Of a stretch of 64,000 nt of DNA, positions 52,962 through 62,731 are shown piece after piece. The stretch covers positions 6,760 through 70,759 of the forward strand of contig JAYZLP010000023.1 of the NCBI GenBank assembly GCA_036154155.1. Reading direction: 5' to 3'. The stretch's first letter is position 1. Each line of letters starts with the position of its first letter. The stretch is from MGIIb-O5 sp036154155. GTDB taxonomy: Archaea > Thermoplasmatota > Poseidoniia > Poseidoniales > Thalassarchaeaceae. A program made the translations under genes and the position numbers. The notes beneath the pieces are model-generated. The model was not told the origin of the DNA. It made no database searches and saw only the letters and a program-made list of their open reading frames with translations.

Positions 52962-55166
52962 GTGTCGGATGGTGAATATGTCACTATTTTCATGGCTTGG
53001 CCATATGTCAATGCCCCGTTACACCTAGGGCACGTGGCAGGAAATTGCCTTCCAGCCGATATTCAATACAGATACGAGAGAGCGAGGGGAAGAAGGGTTC
53101 TGATGTGCAGTGGTTCGGATGAGCATGGAACCCCAATTACACTTACCGCCGAGCAACTGGGAGTTTCCCCCCAGGAAATTGTTGATGAATACCATGAGAT
53201 GGCCCTCAAGTCGCTAAATGACCTAGGTTGCTCGTGGTCGAATAATATAGACAGCAGAGGCGTTGAGTTTGGTGGGGCCCTATACAATAGAACATCTGAT
53301 ATTAGGCATAAGGAGCTTGTCAGAGAGGTCTTCACCGACTTGTTAGGCTCAAACATGCTCTCCAAGCAGACCATGGAACAGTATTGCTCGATTTCTGGGG
53401 ATGTAGTAAGGTTCCTTCCGGATAGATACGTCGAAGGAACATGTCCCGTATGCGAGGCTTCTGAGGCCAGGGGGGATCAATGCGACGAATGCGGTTCTAC
53501 ATATGAGGCTCATGAGCTGATTAGTCCAGTATCGAAATTGGATCCGGAGGCTTCAATCGAGGTCAGAGATACTGATCACCTATTTTTCAGACTGGATATG
53601 TTCCAAGATAGCCTTGAGTCGCATGCAGCCTTGAGGAATACTGTTTGGAAGCCAAATGTCCGTTCCATGACAAAAAACTGGCTAGATATGGGCCTCAGGC
53701 CAAGAGCCGTTACTAGGGATATAGACTGGGGAATCGAGCTCCCTATGGATGGCGATGAATGGTCCTCAAAGAGGGTTTACGTTTGGTTTGAGGCCGTTCA
53801 GGGATACTACACATGCGCAAGGATTTGGTCCGAAAGGTTCGCTAATGCTAACGGCCACCCAGATGGTGACTCCGCTTGGGAGAGATGGTGGAAGGTCTCG
53901 GATGATGGCCAGTCCCCGAAACACATCTACTTCATGGGTAAGGACAACATTCCATTCCATACTGTAATATGGCCTGCAATTATCATGGGAATCAACTCTA
54001 CTCGCTCAGAACTCCCTATATCCCACATAGGAGAACCCGGGGATATGGCGTTAGAATACAATGTTTCTTCGAATGAGTATCTGATGCTTCAGGGCGGCCA
54101 GTTCAGCAAAAGCAGAAAGCATGCAGTTTGGCTGCCCTCATTCCTGGAGAAGTATGATGCAGACTCATTGAGGTACTACCTTTCAATAAACATGCCAGAG
54201 ACCCATGATACTGACTTCAGATGGGAGGATTTTGTTGACAGGGTAAATAATGAGTTAATTGGCACATATGGGAACTTTGTTCACAGAGTAATGACATTGA
54301 GCCACAGACTAACTGATGAAGGCTCAAACCCACTATCCGAATTCGACGATCCCGGATCACACGCTAAAATTATTGAAGACTCAATGAGTATAATTGAGTC
54401 AGCTATTTCCTCAATGGAGAGGCAGAGATTCAAGGAGGCCCTGAGGTCTATAATGGGCATAGCACAAATTGGTAATGTGCTACTACAGAACGCAGCCCCG
54501 TGGAAATTTATGAATTCCGAAGAGTCTGAAGATCGTACAAAATCACTATCTTCCCTCGCAATGGCATGGAGGCTATGCAGGACTCTCTCAATACTTACAA
54601 GACCATTCATGCCTTTCCAGTCAGAGAAATTATGGGCGATGCTAGGAGAAACTGCAGATATAGACTCAATGCTCTGGGATGATTCCCTCGATACTGAATG
54701 TAGCCTGTTGTGGAACCCCGAAAAACCACAACCATTGTTCTCTAGGCTAGATTTAGACGAAATAATCGCAGACGAGATGTCCATTGTTGACGACAGTAAC
54801 GTCAATGACCCGGAGCACGTCCCGGGGGATGGAGATGATTACATAGAGTTCGAAGATTTCCTCAAGGTCCAAATGAGAACTGGCAAAATCACATCTGTAG
54901 AGGACCATCCCAATGCAGATAAGCTACTGGTAATCAAAATCGAAGATGGTCCGGGAACTTCAAGAACGGTTTGTGCTGGTCTGAAGGGAATATACCAGGA
55001 GTCCGATTTACTAGGTCTTAATGTGGTGTACGTCGCCAATCTCGCACCCAGGGAATTAAGGGGGGTCCTCTCTGAGGGAATGATACTCGCGGCTGATGAC
55101 GGCGATGGCAATGTGAGACTCCTTACTCCTGATGGGGAGATTACACCTGGATCCACTGTCAGATAG
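52962..55166 (+). CDS. metG: Methionyl-tRNA synthetase with fused C-terminal tRNA-binding domain
   Basis: MetG charges initiator and elongator tRNA-Met. The HIGH-type motif is PYVNAPLHLGHVAGN and the KMSKS-type motif is QFSKSRKH. A zinc knuckle with CPVC and CDEC lies at about residues 160-180. Residues about 630-734 form an EMAP/tRNA-binding OB domain (FLKVQMRTGKITSVEDHPNA). The GTG at 52962 puts the first beta strand 10 residues in, giving 734 residues; the frame is open to a TTG at 52899. It overlaps the tsr3 end by 8 bp. Confidence 0.94.
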   Translation: MSDGEYVTIFMAWPYVNAPLHLGHVAGNCLPADIQYRYERARGRRVLMCSGSDEHGTPITLTAEQLGVSPQEIVDEYHEMALKSLNDLGCSWSNNIDSRGVEFGGALYNRTSDIRHKELVREVFTDLLGSNMLSKQTMEQYCSISGDVVRFLPDRYVEGTCPVCEASEARGDQCDECGSTYEAHELISPVSKLDPEASIEVRDTDHLFFRLDMFQDSLESHAALRNTVWKPNVRSMTKNWLDMGLRPRAVTRDIDWGIELPMDGDEWSSKRVYVWFEAVQGYYTCARIWSERFANANGHPDGDSAWERWWKVSDDGQSPKHIYFMGKDNIPFHTVIWPAIIMGINSTRSELPISHIGEPGDMALEYNVSSNEYLMLQGGQFSKSRKHAVWLPSFLEKYDADSLRYYLSINMPETHDTDFRWEDFVDRVNNELIGTYGNFVHRVMTLSHRLTDEGSNPLSEFDDPGSHAKIIEDSMSIIESAISSMERQRFKEALRSIMGIAQIGNVLLQNAAPWKFMNSEESEDRTKSLSSLAMAWRLCRTLSILTRPFMPFQSEKLWAMLGETADIDSMLWDDSLDTECSLLWNPEKPQPLFSRLDLDEIIADEMSIVDDSNVNDPEHVPGDGDDYIEFEDFLKVQMRTGKITSVEDHPNADKLLVIKIEDGPGTSRTVCAGLKGIYQESDLLGLNVVYVANLAPRELRGVLSEGMILAADDGDGNVRLLTPDGEITPGSTVR

Positions 55167-55728
55167 TGGGCCTATCGAAGAACTCCCACTGTATTTCGGA
55201 TAGCTCTTCATTGCTTTTAGCGTCCCTGTACGCAATCAAAGGCTCAATGTTCAGATTGAAGAAGTTGTCTCCGTATGGGAATGATGAGAGAATTATTCTA
55301 GCTTGCTCTTCCCTCCCAAGTATGAACAATGAGGCAGCAAAGGCCTCGGACGTGGATAGCCTCCCTGGCTTACCCCATGATACGGGGTTTGCAGCTAATA
55401 GTACTGGCAGCGTCCTCCCTTCTAGCCTAGTGTGTCTGCTAATGGCCTCCAGTGACTCCTCAATCCTCTTCCACGAGCAGTCCAATGCGACGATTGACCC
55501 CCCTCTATCAATGGACTTTTTATCATCCGGCCCCATCAATTTTCCACTACTCGGATCAAGAAGAAAACCTCTCTTTGGCGCCCTACGGATATCAAAGTGC
55601 AATATGGCGTCTCCAGCCTTTGCCATTCTCCTGGCACTGCATTTGCGCGGGTCATCTTGATCCAGGTGGACCACATGTAATGGGACTGAGTCATCAATCG
55701 CCCTTGCTGAGGAACTCATCCAATGCAT
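55159..55728 (-). CDS. tsr3: 16S/18S rRNA aminocarboxypropyltransferase Tsr3
   Basis: Tsr3 transfers the aminocarboxypropyl group of SAM to a hypermodified nucleotide of small-subunit rRNA. The 189-residue protein has LDQDDPRKCSARRMA (DP.KC.....L family block), GGSIVALDCSWKR and LLAANPVSWGKPGRLSTSEAFAAS, all diagnostic. ATG at 55719 is an alternative start. It overlaps the upstream MBF1 gene by about 25-35 nt. Confidence 0.92.
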   Translation of the reverse strand: MHWMSSSARAIDDSVPLHVVHLDQDDPRKCSARRMAKAGDAILHFDIRRAPKRGFLLDPSSGKLMGPDDKKSIDRGGSIVALDCSWKRIEESLEAISRHTRLEGRTLPVLLAANPVSWGKPGRLSTSEAFAASLFILGREEQARIILSSFPYGDNFFNLNIEPLIAYRDAKSNEELSEIQWEFFDRPTI

Positions 55729-56182
55729 CTCCTATTGTCATTCCACGACCGCTTGGTACGTTCACTGCTCGTTCCATATCTTCTTCTGCCTCTACAAGTA
55801 GTGTAATGCCAAGCGCCTTCTCAATTTTCATAGCAATTGAGTCGGATGGTACAATTCCACTCTCGACCTTCTGAATATCGTTTAATCTGACGTTTATCCT
55901 CTTTGCTAGCTCCCTTTGTTCCCAGCCCTTGGATACTCTGGCCTTCCTTACTCTGAGGTGAAAATCAGGTGCAACTTCCTTCTCAGGCTTCTTTGACATC
56001 GGCCTATCGATTTGCTTTTTCGATTTAGACCGGGATATTGATGCCTCTTTAGGTACATATCTCTCGAGAACTAGCATTTCGTTGGATTCAATGCAACGTG
56101 AGCAGCATCTCAACCTAGCTCCTGAAACCTCCGCCAACAGGGTCGTGACGCGATCCGTGCCGCACATCTCACACGTCCCCAT
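55694..56182 (-). CDS. mbf1: Multiprotein bridging factor 1-type transcription factor
   Basis: aMBF1 is a helix-turn-helix coactivator-like protein. The ATG at 56182 gives 162 residues starting MGTCEMCGTDR. A zinc ribbon with two Cys pairs (CEMC, CSRC) is followed by a basic linker and a cro/C1-type HTH (VRKARVSKGWEQRELAKRINVRLNDIQKVESG), then an acidic tail. This layout is that of archaeal MBF1. It is divergent from PAN, and tsr3 follows with an overlap. Confidence 0.9.
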   Translation of the reverse strand: MGTCEMCGTDRVTTLLAEVSGARLRCCSRCIESNEMLVLERYVPKEASISRSKSKKQIDRPMSKKPEKEVAPDFHLRVRKARVSKGWEQRELAKRINVRLNDIQKVESGIVPSDSIAMKIEKALGITLLVEAEEDMERAVNVPSGRGMTIGDALDEFLSKGD

Positions 56183-56255
56183 GACACTCACTAGGGCACA
56201 TACATCATATGGATTGGGGTGAAAGTATGAAATCTGTATGCCCTGCCACGGACTC

Positions 56256-57473
56256 ATGGCATCCGAGTCCGATAGCCAACCCAAGGACGTTCAGGAGTCC
56301 CTGAAATCCTCAGTTAGGAGGCTTCAGTCGGAGATGAGAGAGTTGTCAGAATCGGCCCACCAGTTGCTAACTGAGAAAATGGTCCTTGAGAACGAGGTTT
56401 CGCAGGTCAAGAAGAGGGCGAGCAGGCTCGAAGAAGAAATTAGGAATCTGAGATCGCCTCCAATGATTGTTGGATATATCCAGGACGTTACTGATGAGGG
56501 GGCAATAGTAAGGAGCTCCAACGGGACCGTTTTTCTCGTCTCCGTCAATAATAGGATAGACTCTTCCAGACTAGTATCTGGTGCGAGGGTGGCTTTGAAT
56601 CAGGATACCCTTTCTGTAATTGAGATTCTAGATGATTCATGGGATCCTCTTGTAGTTACTGCTGAGATTATCGATAGGCCAGACGTGACATTTGATGACA
56701 TAGGGGGGCTTGACGAACAGATTTCCAAGCTCAAGGAGACCGTCGAGTTATCGTTCAGAAATCCTGAGGCTTTCAGAAGATTCGGTATTGAACCCCCGAA
56801 GGGGATACTCCTTACAGGAAGTCCGGGAACTGGTAAAACTCTACTCGCCAAAGCTGTCGCCAATTCAACCGATGCCGTCTTCCTGGGCATCGTTGCATCT
56901 GAACTAGCACAGAAGTATATCGGTGAAGGAGGCAGGCTCGTTAGAGAGCTATTCGATCTCGCTCGAAATAGAGCGCCAGCTATCGTATTTATTGATGAGT
57001 TGGATGCCATAGGATCCAAGAGGCTCGATACGGCCACGTCGGGTGACAGAGAGGTTCAGAGAACACTGATGCAACTACTCGCCGAGCTTGATGGATTCGA
57101 ATCTCTGGAGAATGTAAAGGTGATAGCAGCTACTAACAGGCCGGAATTATTGGATGAGGCCCTACTTCGCCCAGGTAGGTTCGATAGGGTCGTCGAGGTT
57201 CCTATGCCCGATGAAGAGGCACGGCTCGCAATTTTGGGCGTCCATACATCCAATACGCCACTCACGAAAGGGGTATCATTGGAGTCTCTAGCTAGGAAAA
57301 CAGAGGGTTTCAGTGGTGCTGAAATCATGTCCCTAGTCACCGAGGCTGGAGTTACTGCCATTAGCGAGGGGAGGAAGAAGATCTCCAAATCTGATTTTTC
57401 TAAGGCCTTACTAGCCGTCGAAAGAAATCTGGATAATAAATCCAATATTTCGAACCATAGGCTGTATGACTAA
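56256..57473 (+). CDS. pan: Proteasome-activating nucleotidase PAN
   Basis: PAN is the AAA unfoldase that feeds the archaeal 20S proteasome. It has about 405 residues. A coiled coil lies at residues about 10-70 (SEMRELSESAHQLLTEKMVLE), an OB domain at about 75-130, and an AAA domain with Walker A GSPGTGKT and Walker B FIDELDAIG. The pore loop is KYIGEGGRLVREL. The C-terminus ends LYD, a HbYX motif that docks into the alpha ring. ATG at 56238 is an alternative start. The psmA gene lies at 22787-23494. Confidence 0.95.
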   Translation: MASESDSQPKDVQESLKSSVRRLQSEMRELSESAHQLLTEKMVLENEVSQVKKRASRLEEEIRNLRSPPMIVGYIQDVTDEGAIVRSSNGTVFLVSVNNRIDSSRLVSGARVALNQDTLSVIEILDDSWDPLVVTAEIIDRPDVTFDDIGGLDEQISKLKETVELSFRNPEAFRRFGIEPPKGILLTGSPGTGKTLLAKAVANSTDAVFLGIVASELAQKYIGEGGRLVRELFDLARNRAPAIVFIDELDAIGSKRLDTATSGDREVQRTLMQLLAELDGFESLENVKVIAATNRPELLDEALLRPGRFDRVVEVPMPDEEARLAILGVHTSNTPLTKGVSLESLARKTEGFSGAEIMSLVTEAGVTAISEGRKKISKSDFSKALLAVERNLDNKSNISNHRLYD

Positions 57474-57508
57474 CAGTAACCCTATTTCCCACCCCTCAAT
57501 CGCGGGTC

Positions 57509-58546
57509 GTGAATCGTGTCCTAATTGAGTGTGTACCAAATTTCAGTGAGGGGAGGGACCAGTCTGTAATTGATCGGATTACTAGGCCAATTATCGATAC
57601 CGAGGGAGTAGAGTTGCTGGATATCGATATGGGCTATGATTTCAATAGAACAGTTGTAACGATGGTCGGTGAGCCAGAGGCCGTTCTGAAAGCAGCAATA
57701 GACTGCACCTCTATTGCCGTAGAACTGATAGATATGAGGAATCATACCGGTGAGCACGCTCGAATGGGTGCTGTAGACGTCGTTCCGTTCATTCCCCTTA
57801 GTGGCTCTACAATGGATGATTGTGTATCCTTATCGCAGAGATTCGCGGAAGCGGTTTCTGAACTACTTGGCCTCCCAGTATACCTATATGCAGAGGCTGC
57901 AAGAATGGAGGAAAGGATCAGGCTACCGGATATCAGGAGGGGGGAGTACGAAGGAATGGAAGAGAAAATCTCATCAGATGGATGGGAGCCTGACTACGGG
58001 CCCGCTATTTTCAACCCATCAATGGGTGTAACTGCAACAGGAGCAAGACAGATTCTCATTGCCTACAACGTCAATCTGGATACTAAGGATAAGAAAATTG
58101 CTAACTCAATCGCTTCTATGATCCGGACAAGTGGAGCATTAGTCAGAGACGAAAACGGTGACAAGGTCATTGGCGAGGATGGGAAGCCGATGAGGACTCC
58201 CGGGGCCTTCCAGTCACTACAAGCGGCTGGTTGGATGTACGATGAGGATACTGCCCAAGTATCCATGAACCTGCTTGACCATAGCGTAACCGGACTTCAT
58301 GACGTTACAGAGGCAATCAGAATTGAGGCCAACAATCTAGGTCATTCTGTTACTGCCTCAGAACTAGTTGGACTAGTGCCCCTAAATGCCATGGTTTCTG
58401 CTGGTAAGAAATATCTCGGAGATACTGAGGGTATCGATGAGATAGAGTTAGTAAATGCCGCCATCACCGGACTATCATTGGATAAATTCGGGGAGTTCGA
58501 TCCCCACACATCCATCATTGAATGGGCAATTAACCGTGGTGACTGA
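57509..58546 (+). CDS. ftcD: Glutamate formimidoyltransferase
   Basis: This enzyme moves the formimino group from N-formimino-glutamate to tetrahydrofolate, the last part of histidine breakdown. The 345-residue protein begins with GTG and reads NRVLIECVPNFSEGRD, with later DIDMGYDFNRTVVTMVG and HTGEHARMGAVDVVPFIP, all diagnostic. A C-terminal segment with LVGLVPLNAM completes the domain. The cyclodeaminase is a separate gene immediately downstream, whereas in animals the two are fused. Confidence 0.94.
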   Translation: MNRVLIECVPNFSEGRDQSVIDRITRPIIDTEGVELLDIDMGYDFNRTVVTMVGEPEAVLKAAIDCTSIAVELIDMRNHTGEHARMGAVDVVPFIPLSGSTMDDCVSLSQRFAEAVSELLGLPVYLYAEAARMEERIRLPDIRRGEYEGMEEKISSDGWEPDYGPAIFNPSMGVTATGARQILIAYNVNLDTKDKKIANSIASMIRTSGALVRDENGDKVIGEDGKPMRTPGAFQSLQAAGWMYDEDTAQVSMNLLDHSVTGLHDVTEAIRIEANNLGHSVTASELVGLVPLNAMVSAGKKYLGDTEGIDEIELVNAAITGLSLDKFGEFDPHTSIIEWAINRGD

Positions 58547-58547
58547 C

Positions 58548-59168
58548 ATGAATGAGGGATATGCGGAGATACTCAGTAGGATTGCATCCTCGGACCCCAC
58601 ACCCGGAGGTGGCTCAGTAGCGGCCATGGCGCTCGCTCATGCACATGCTCTGGCTGTAATGGTATCCAGGTTGACATTAGGTAGGGATAAGTGGAAGGAC
58701 GGCCATGCTGCAGCCGAAGAAATCATCGCTAATTCAGAGGAGGGGATAGAGGCATCTATTATCATGGCACAAGACGATGCTGAGTCATTCGATCGGGTAA
58801 TGATGGCCTATAGATTACCGCGAAATAACGAGGATGAGATTGAGTCTCGAAAAGCCTCCATAAGGGACGCGACAATTGGTGCTGCTAACTCCCCACTAAA
58901 AATTGCCAACAGCTCTCTCCAGCTCCTAGAATCCATTATTGATCTCGCAAAATTCGGAAACTCGAACGCTCTAACGGATTTGGCCGCCTCTGCAGAGTTG
59001 GCCAAGGCATCATTCGTCATTGCTTCAATGAATGTCAGGATAAATCTCGATTCGATTGATGGCAAGGAATGCGAAAGCATCTCATCACGGCTATCATCAT
59101 TGGAGAGCGACGTCAACACCCGCTATGCTAATCTTAGAGAAATTATTGATGAGAGGTTGGGATGGTAA
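58548..59168 (+). CDS. fchA: Formimidoyltetrahydrofolate cyclodeaminase
   Basis: This enzyme cyclises 5-formimino-THF to methenyl-THF with loss of ammonia. The 206-residue protein has the folate-binding ASSDPTPGGGSVAAMALAHA block near the start, followed by the all-helical fold. The ATG at 58548 is next to the ftcD stop; the frame is open upstream inside ftcD but lacks family similarity there. The stop overlaps the hutU ATG in TAATG. Confidence 0.93.
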   Translation: MNEGYAEILSRIASSDPTPGGGSVAAMALAHAHALAVMVSRLTLGRDKWKDGHAAAEEIIANSEEGIEASIIMAQDDAESFDRVMMAYRLPRNNEDEIESRKASIRDATIGAANSPLKIANSSLQLLESIIDLAKFGNSNALTDLAASAELAKASFVIASMNVRINLDSIDGKECESISSRLSSLESDVNTRYANLREIIDERLGW

Positions 59169-61177
59169 TGGCTGACATCGTTCAAACGTACGGAATTCCC
59201 AATACATTGCCAGACCCACCCATGATTGACAATAACTTGCCCCATGCACCGGCAAGGCCCCAGGTGCTGGATGAAGCGGGAAAGGTCTTGGCGGTCCGAA
59301 ACGCGTTGAGATATTTCCCCAAGGAATGGCACTCCGAACTAGGCAAGGAGTTCCTATCCGAATTAGATAGTCTTGGACACATATACATGCATAGATTTAG
59401 GCCGGAATATGAGATGTTTGCGAGACCCATCGGTGAATACGATGCCAAATCAATGAATGCGGCCGCAATTATGATGATGATACAGAACAACCTGGATCCG
59501 GAGGTAGCTCAATTCCCGCATGAATTAGTAACATACGGCGGCAATGGAACGGTTTTCCAGAATTGGGCTCAGTACCAGTTAACCATGAAATATCTCTCAG
59601 AAATGTCAGATGAGCAAACGTTGGTCATGAATTCCGGACACCCATTAGGACTGTTCCCTTCATCTATATCCGCGCCTAGGGTTGTGGTCTCAAATGGGAT
59701 GGTAATTCCCAATTATTCATCGCAGAGTGACTATGAAAAAATGAACGCTCTTGGAGTAACACAGTATGGTCAGATGACTGCAGGCTCATACATGTACATA
59801 GGTCCACAGGGCATTGTTCATGGGACAACAATTACGATTCTTAATGCATCGAGGAAGTACCTGGGACTTTCCCCATCAGAGGGACTAGGGGGGGTTCTGT
59901 ACGTTACATCCGGCCTAGGAGGAATGTCGGGCGCTCAGGCCAAGGCCTCTGTAATCGCCGGCGCTGTATGCATAATAGCCGAGGTAGATGCACATGCAGC
60001 AACAAAGAGGCATCAGCAAGGTTGGCTCTCAGAACTCCATGAGGATATTGAAACAGTAATTTCCAGAACTCGGGAGGCGGTACAGAACAAGGAAGCAGTC
60101 TCCATTGGTTACATTGGCAACATTGTAGACCTTCTTGAAGCACTAATTGAGTTCGATTTAACTCCTGACTTAGGCAGTGATCAAACTAGCTTACACAACC
60201 CCTGGCTAGGCGGATACACGCCAGTTGGTCATACATATGAGCAGGCAAAGGAACTTCTCTCAAGCGATCCCGAGGGATTCAAGGCACATGTCCAACACTC
60301 CCTCAGAAGACATGCCGATGCAATCAATATGCTATGTTCCAAGGGAATGAGGTTCTGGGATTATGGTAATGCATTCCTCCTTGAGGCTGGTAGATCCGGG
60401 GCTGACGTATTTGCTGCGGACGGATCCTTTGCTTATCCATCATACGTAGAGGACATCATGGGTCCCATGTGTTTTGATTATGGTTTTGGGCCATTCAGAT
60501 GGGTCTGCACCTCTGGGAAGCAGTCCGATCTGGATATGACAGACAAGATTGCAATAATGGCTCTGGAGGATCTAATCAAGGGATGCCCGGATGAGATCGT
60601 TCAGCAGTATAAGGACAATCTGAGATGGATAGAGGAGGCAGGAAAACACGAGCTAGTTGTTGGAAGCAAGGCCAGAATACTATATTCGGACGAGACTGGG
60701 AGAGTATCAATTGCCAGGGCATTCAATGAGGCCGTTGCTAAGGGGGTAATTTCCGCTCCAGTTGTGATTGGGAGGGATCACCATGATGTTAGTGGAACTG
60801 ATAGCCCATTCAGAGAAACCTCGGACATATATGACGGTTCCATGTTTACCTCAGATATGGCAATTCAAAACTTTGTTGGCGACGCCTTCAGGGGAGCCAC
60901 ATGGATCAGCATTCACAACGGAGGGGGAGTCGGATGGGGTGAAGTAACCAATGGCGGTTTTGGCATGGTAATAGACGGCACCGATCAATGTGGAATGAAT
61001 ATCGAATCGATGATTCCCTGGGACGTCAACAATGGAATTGCTCGAAGATCATGGGCCCGTAACGATGCGGCAAAATGGTCCATCCACAGGGCCATGGAGG
61101 CCAATGAAAATCTTCTCGTAACAATGCCCAGTGAAGTAGACGAATCAATAATTAGCGAGATTTTTGATTCTCGATGA
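59168..61177 (+). CDS. hutU: Urocanate hydratase (long type)
   Basis: Urocanase uses tightly bound NAD to convert urocanate to imidazolone propionate. Recognisable blocks are YGGNGTVFQNWAQYQL, MNSGHPLGLFPS, GPQGIVHGTTIT, TSGLGGMSGAQAKA and the C-terminal SIHNGGGVGWGEVTNGG. The length of 669 is near the animal-type form (about 676) and longer than the roughly 555 of common bacterial HutU; the extra residues lie mainly in the middle. ATG at 59162 is an alternative start. hutH follows 30 nt later. Confidence 0.95.
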   Translation: MADIVQTYGIPNTLPDPPMIDNNLPHAPARPQVLDEAGKVLAVRNALRYFPKEWHSELGKEFLSELDSLGHIYMHRFRPEYEMFARPIGEYDAKSMNAAAIMMMIQNNLDPEVAQFPHELVTYGGNGTVFQNWAQYQLTMKYLSEMSDEQTLVMNSGHPLGLFPSSISAPRVVVSNGMVIPNYSSQSDYEKMNALGVTQYGQMTAGSYMYIGPQGIVHGTTITILNASRKYLGLSPSEGLGGVLYVTSGLGGMSGAQAKASVIAGAVCIIAEVDAHAATKRHQQGWLSELHEDIETVISRTREAVQNKEAVSIGYIGNIVDLLEALIEFDLTPDLGSDQTSLHNPWLGGYTPVGHTYEQAKELLSSDPEGFKAHVQHSLRRHADAINMLCSKGMRFWDYGNAFLLEAGRSGADVFAADGSFAYPSYVEDIMGPMCFDYGFGPFRWVCTSGKQSDLDMTDKIAIMALEDLIKGCPDEIVQQYKDNLRWIEEAGKHELVVGSKARILYSDETGRVSIARAFNEAVAKGVISAPVVIGRDHHDVSGTDSPFRETSDIYDGSMFTSDMAIQNFVGDAFRGATWISIHNGGGVGWGEVTNGGFGMVIDGTDQCGMNIESMIPWDVNNGIARRSWARNDAAKWSIHRAMEANENLLVTMPSEVDESIISEIFDSR

Positions 61178-61207
61178 GTCTATTTGCGATTGCCTCGGGC
61201 GTGAGTC

Positions 61208-62731
61208 ATGCGCGAACTCTCAATTGACGGGTTCAACCTCACCATTGAGGACGTTATTGACACTAGCAGGAACAATACCTCGGTCTCTCTATCAGACGAA
61301 GCAAAGAGAAGAATGGAGGAATCTTGGGGGGTCGTAGACAATATCGTGCATAGTGATGAAGTCGTTTATGGGATTAACACCGGATTTGGTGCGCTATCAT
61401 CTGTTACAATAAATTCTGAAGATTTGAGGGCCCTACAGGAGAACCTCATCAGAAGCCATGCCTGTGGGGTCGGCGAAAACATGGAATTCGAGCATGTGAA
61501 GATGATGATGTTAATCAGGGCGAACACACTATGTCGTGGACAATCGGGAACACGCCCGGTCGTCGTTGAGACGTTAATTAATATGCTAAATTCAGGCATC
61601 TGCCCCGTTATTCCGAGGATTGGTTCACTAGGTGCATCGGGCGATCTAGCCCCCCTATCACACCTTGCACTGGCACTAATCGGAGAAGGTGAATGCCAGA
61701 TACTTGATGGTGACGAGATTGTGACAGTTAGCTCGGAATCAGCATTGATGAAGTTTGGAATTACCCCAATCGTGCTAGAGGCAAAGGAAGGCCTATCCCT
61801 GATTAACGGAACTAGCCAGATGTGCGCATATATGTGCGAGACAATCAGTAATATGGAGATGCTAATGTTCGCTTCTGACATCTCGGCTGCTTGTTCTGTT
61901 GAGGCCATAAAGGGATCCCACGTCCCATTTGACAGTAGGATACATGATTCCAGGCCTCACTGGGGACAAGGGGTTTCTGCCGCTAGAATCAGGGAAGTGC
62001 TCGCTAATTCTGACATAAACTCATCACACGTAGATTGTGACAGAGTACAGGATGCGTACTCGTTTAGATGCGTTCCTCAAGTTCATGGGCCAGTAATTGA
62101 TATGCTGAGAGAGGCGCGTAGGATAGCTACCATAGAAATCAATAGCGCTACAGACAACCCCCTGGTGTTCTCAGGAGGCGATAGCGGCATTCTATCGGGC
62201 GGTAACTTCCATGGACAGTATATAGCGCTCAGCAGCGACGGCCTTGCTCTCGCATGCCACGAGATTGCCAGCATATCAGAACGTAGAATGGCTCAAATTC
62301 TTGATCCACAGTGGAGCGGCCAGAAGCCATTCCTCGCAAACAATGAGGGTTTGGAAAGCGGTCTAATGATAGTTCAATACGCCTCAGCAGCAATTGTTTC
62401 TGAGCTGCATTTGATGGCTTCACCGGCTACAACCAGCAATATTCCTGTAAGCATGGGCAAGGAGGATCATGTTTCCATGGGGGCGACTGGTTCCCATAGG
62501 GCAATGAGGAGCTCTAGGTACCTTGCACAGGTGATTGCAAATGAGCTGATATGCTCGTCGGAGGCATTAGACAGAATCTCTGAAAAACCAGGTGATGGTG
62601 TGAGGAAAATCCATACATGGGTTAGAAATATTGTTCCAATATTGACAACTGATAGATCGATGTCAAAAGATAGCATGGCACTATCCAAGGCACTTCTCTC
62701 CGGAGAAATTACTGAGGTATTCGGTGATTAA
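61208..62731 (+). CDS. hutH: Histidine ammonia-lyase
   Basis: HutH removes ammonia from histidine to form urocanate. The 507-residue protein has the MIO-forming Ala143-Ser144-Gly145 in SLGASGDLAPLSHLAL and the active-site Tyr in VVYGINTGFG. It also has the later TDNPLVFSGG and FHGQYIALSSDGLA blocks. Length and motifs are typical. It is the first catabolic step but the last hut gene in the cluster. alaX starts immediately after the stop. Confidence 0.95.
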   Translation: MRELSIDGFNLTIEDVIDTSRNNTSVSLSDEAKRRMEESWGVVDNIVHSDEVVYGINTGFGALSSVTINSEDLRALQENLIRSHACGVGENMEFEHVKMMMLIRANTLCRGQSGTRPVVVETLINMLNSGICPVIPRIGSLGASGDLAPLSHLALALIGEGECQILDGDEIVTVSSESALMKFGITPIVLEAKEGLSLINGTSQMCAYMCETISNMEMLMFASDISAACSVEAIKGSHVPFDSRIHDSRPHWGQGVSAARIREVLANSDINSSHVDCDRVQDAYSFRCVPQVHGPVIDMLREARRIATIEINSATDNPLVFSGGDSGILSGGNFHGQYIALSSDGLALACHEIASISERRMAQILDPQWSGQKPFLANNEGLESGLMIVQYASAAIVSELHLMASPATTSNIPVSMGKEDHVSMGATGSHRAMRSSRYLAQVIANELICSSEALDRISEKPGDGVRKIHTWVRNIVPILTTDRSMSKDSMALSKALLSGEITEVFGD

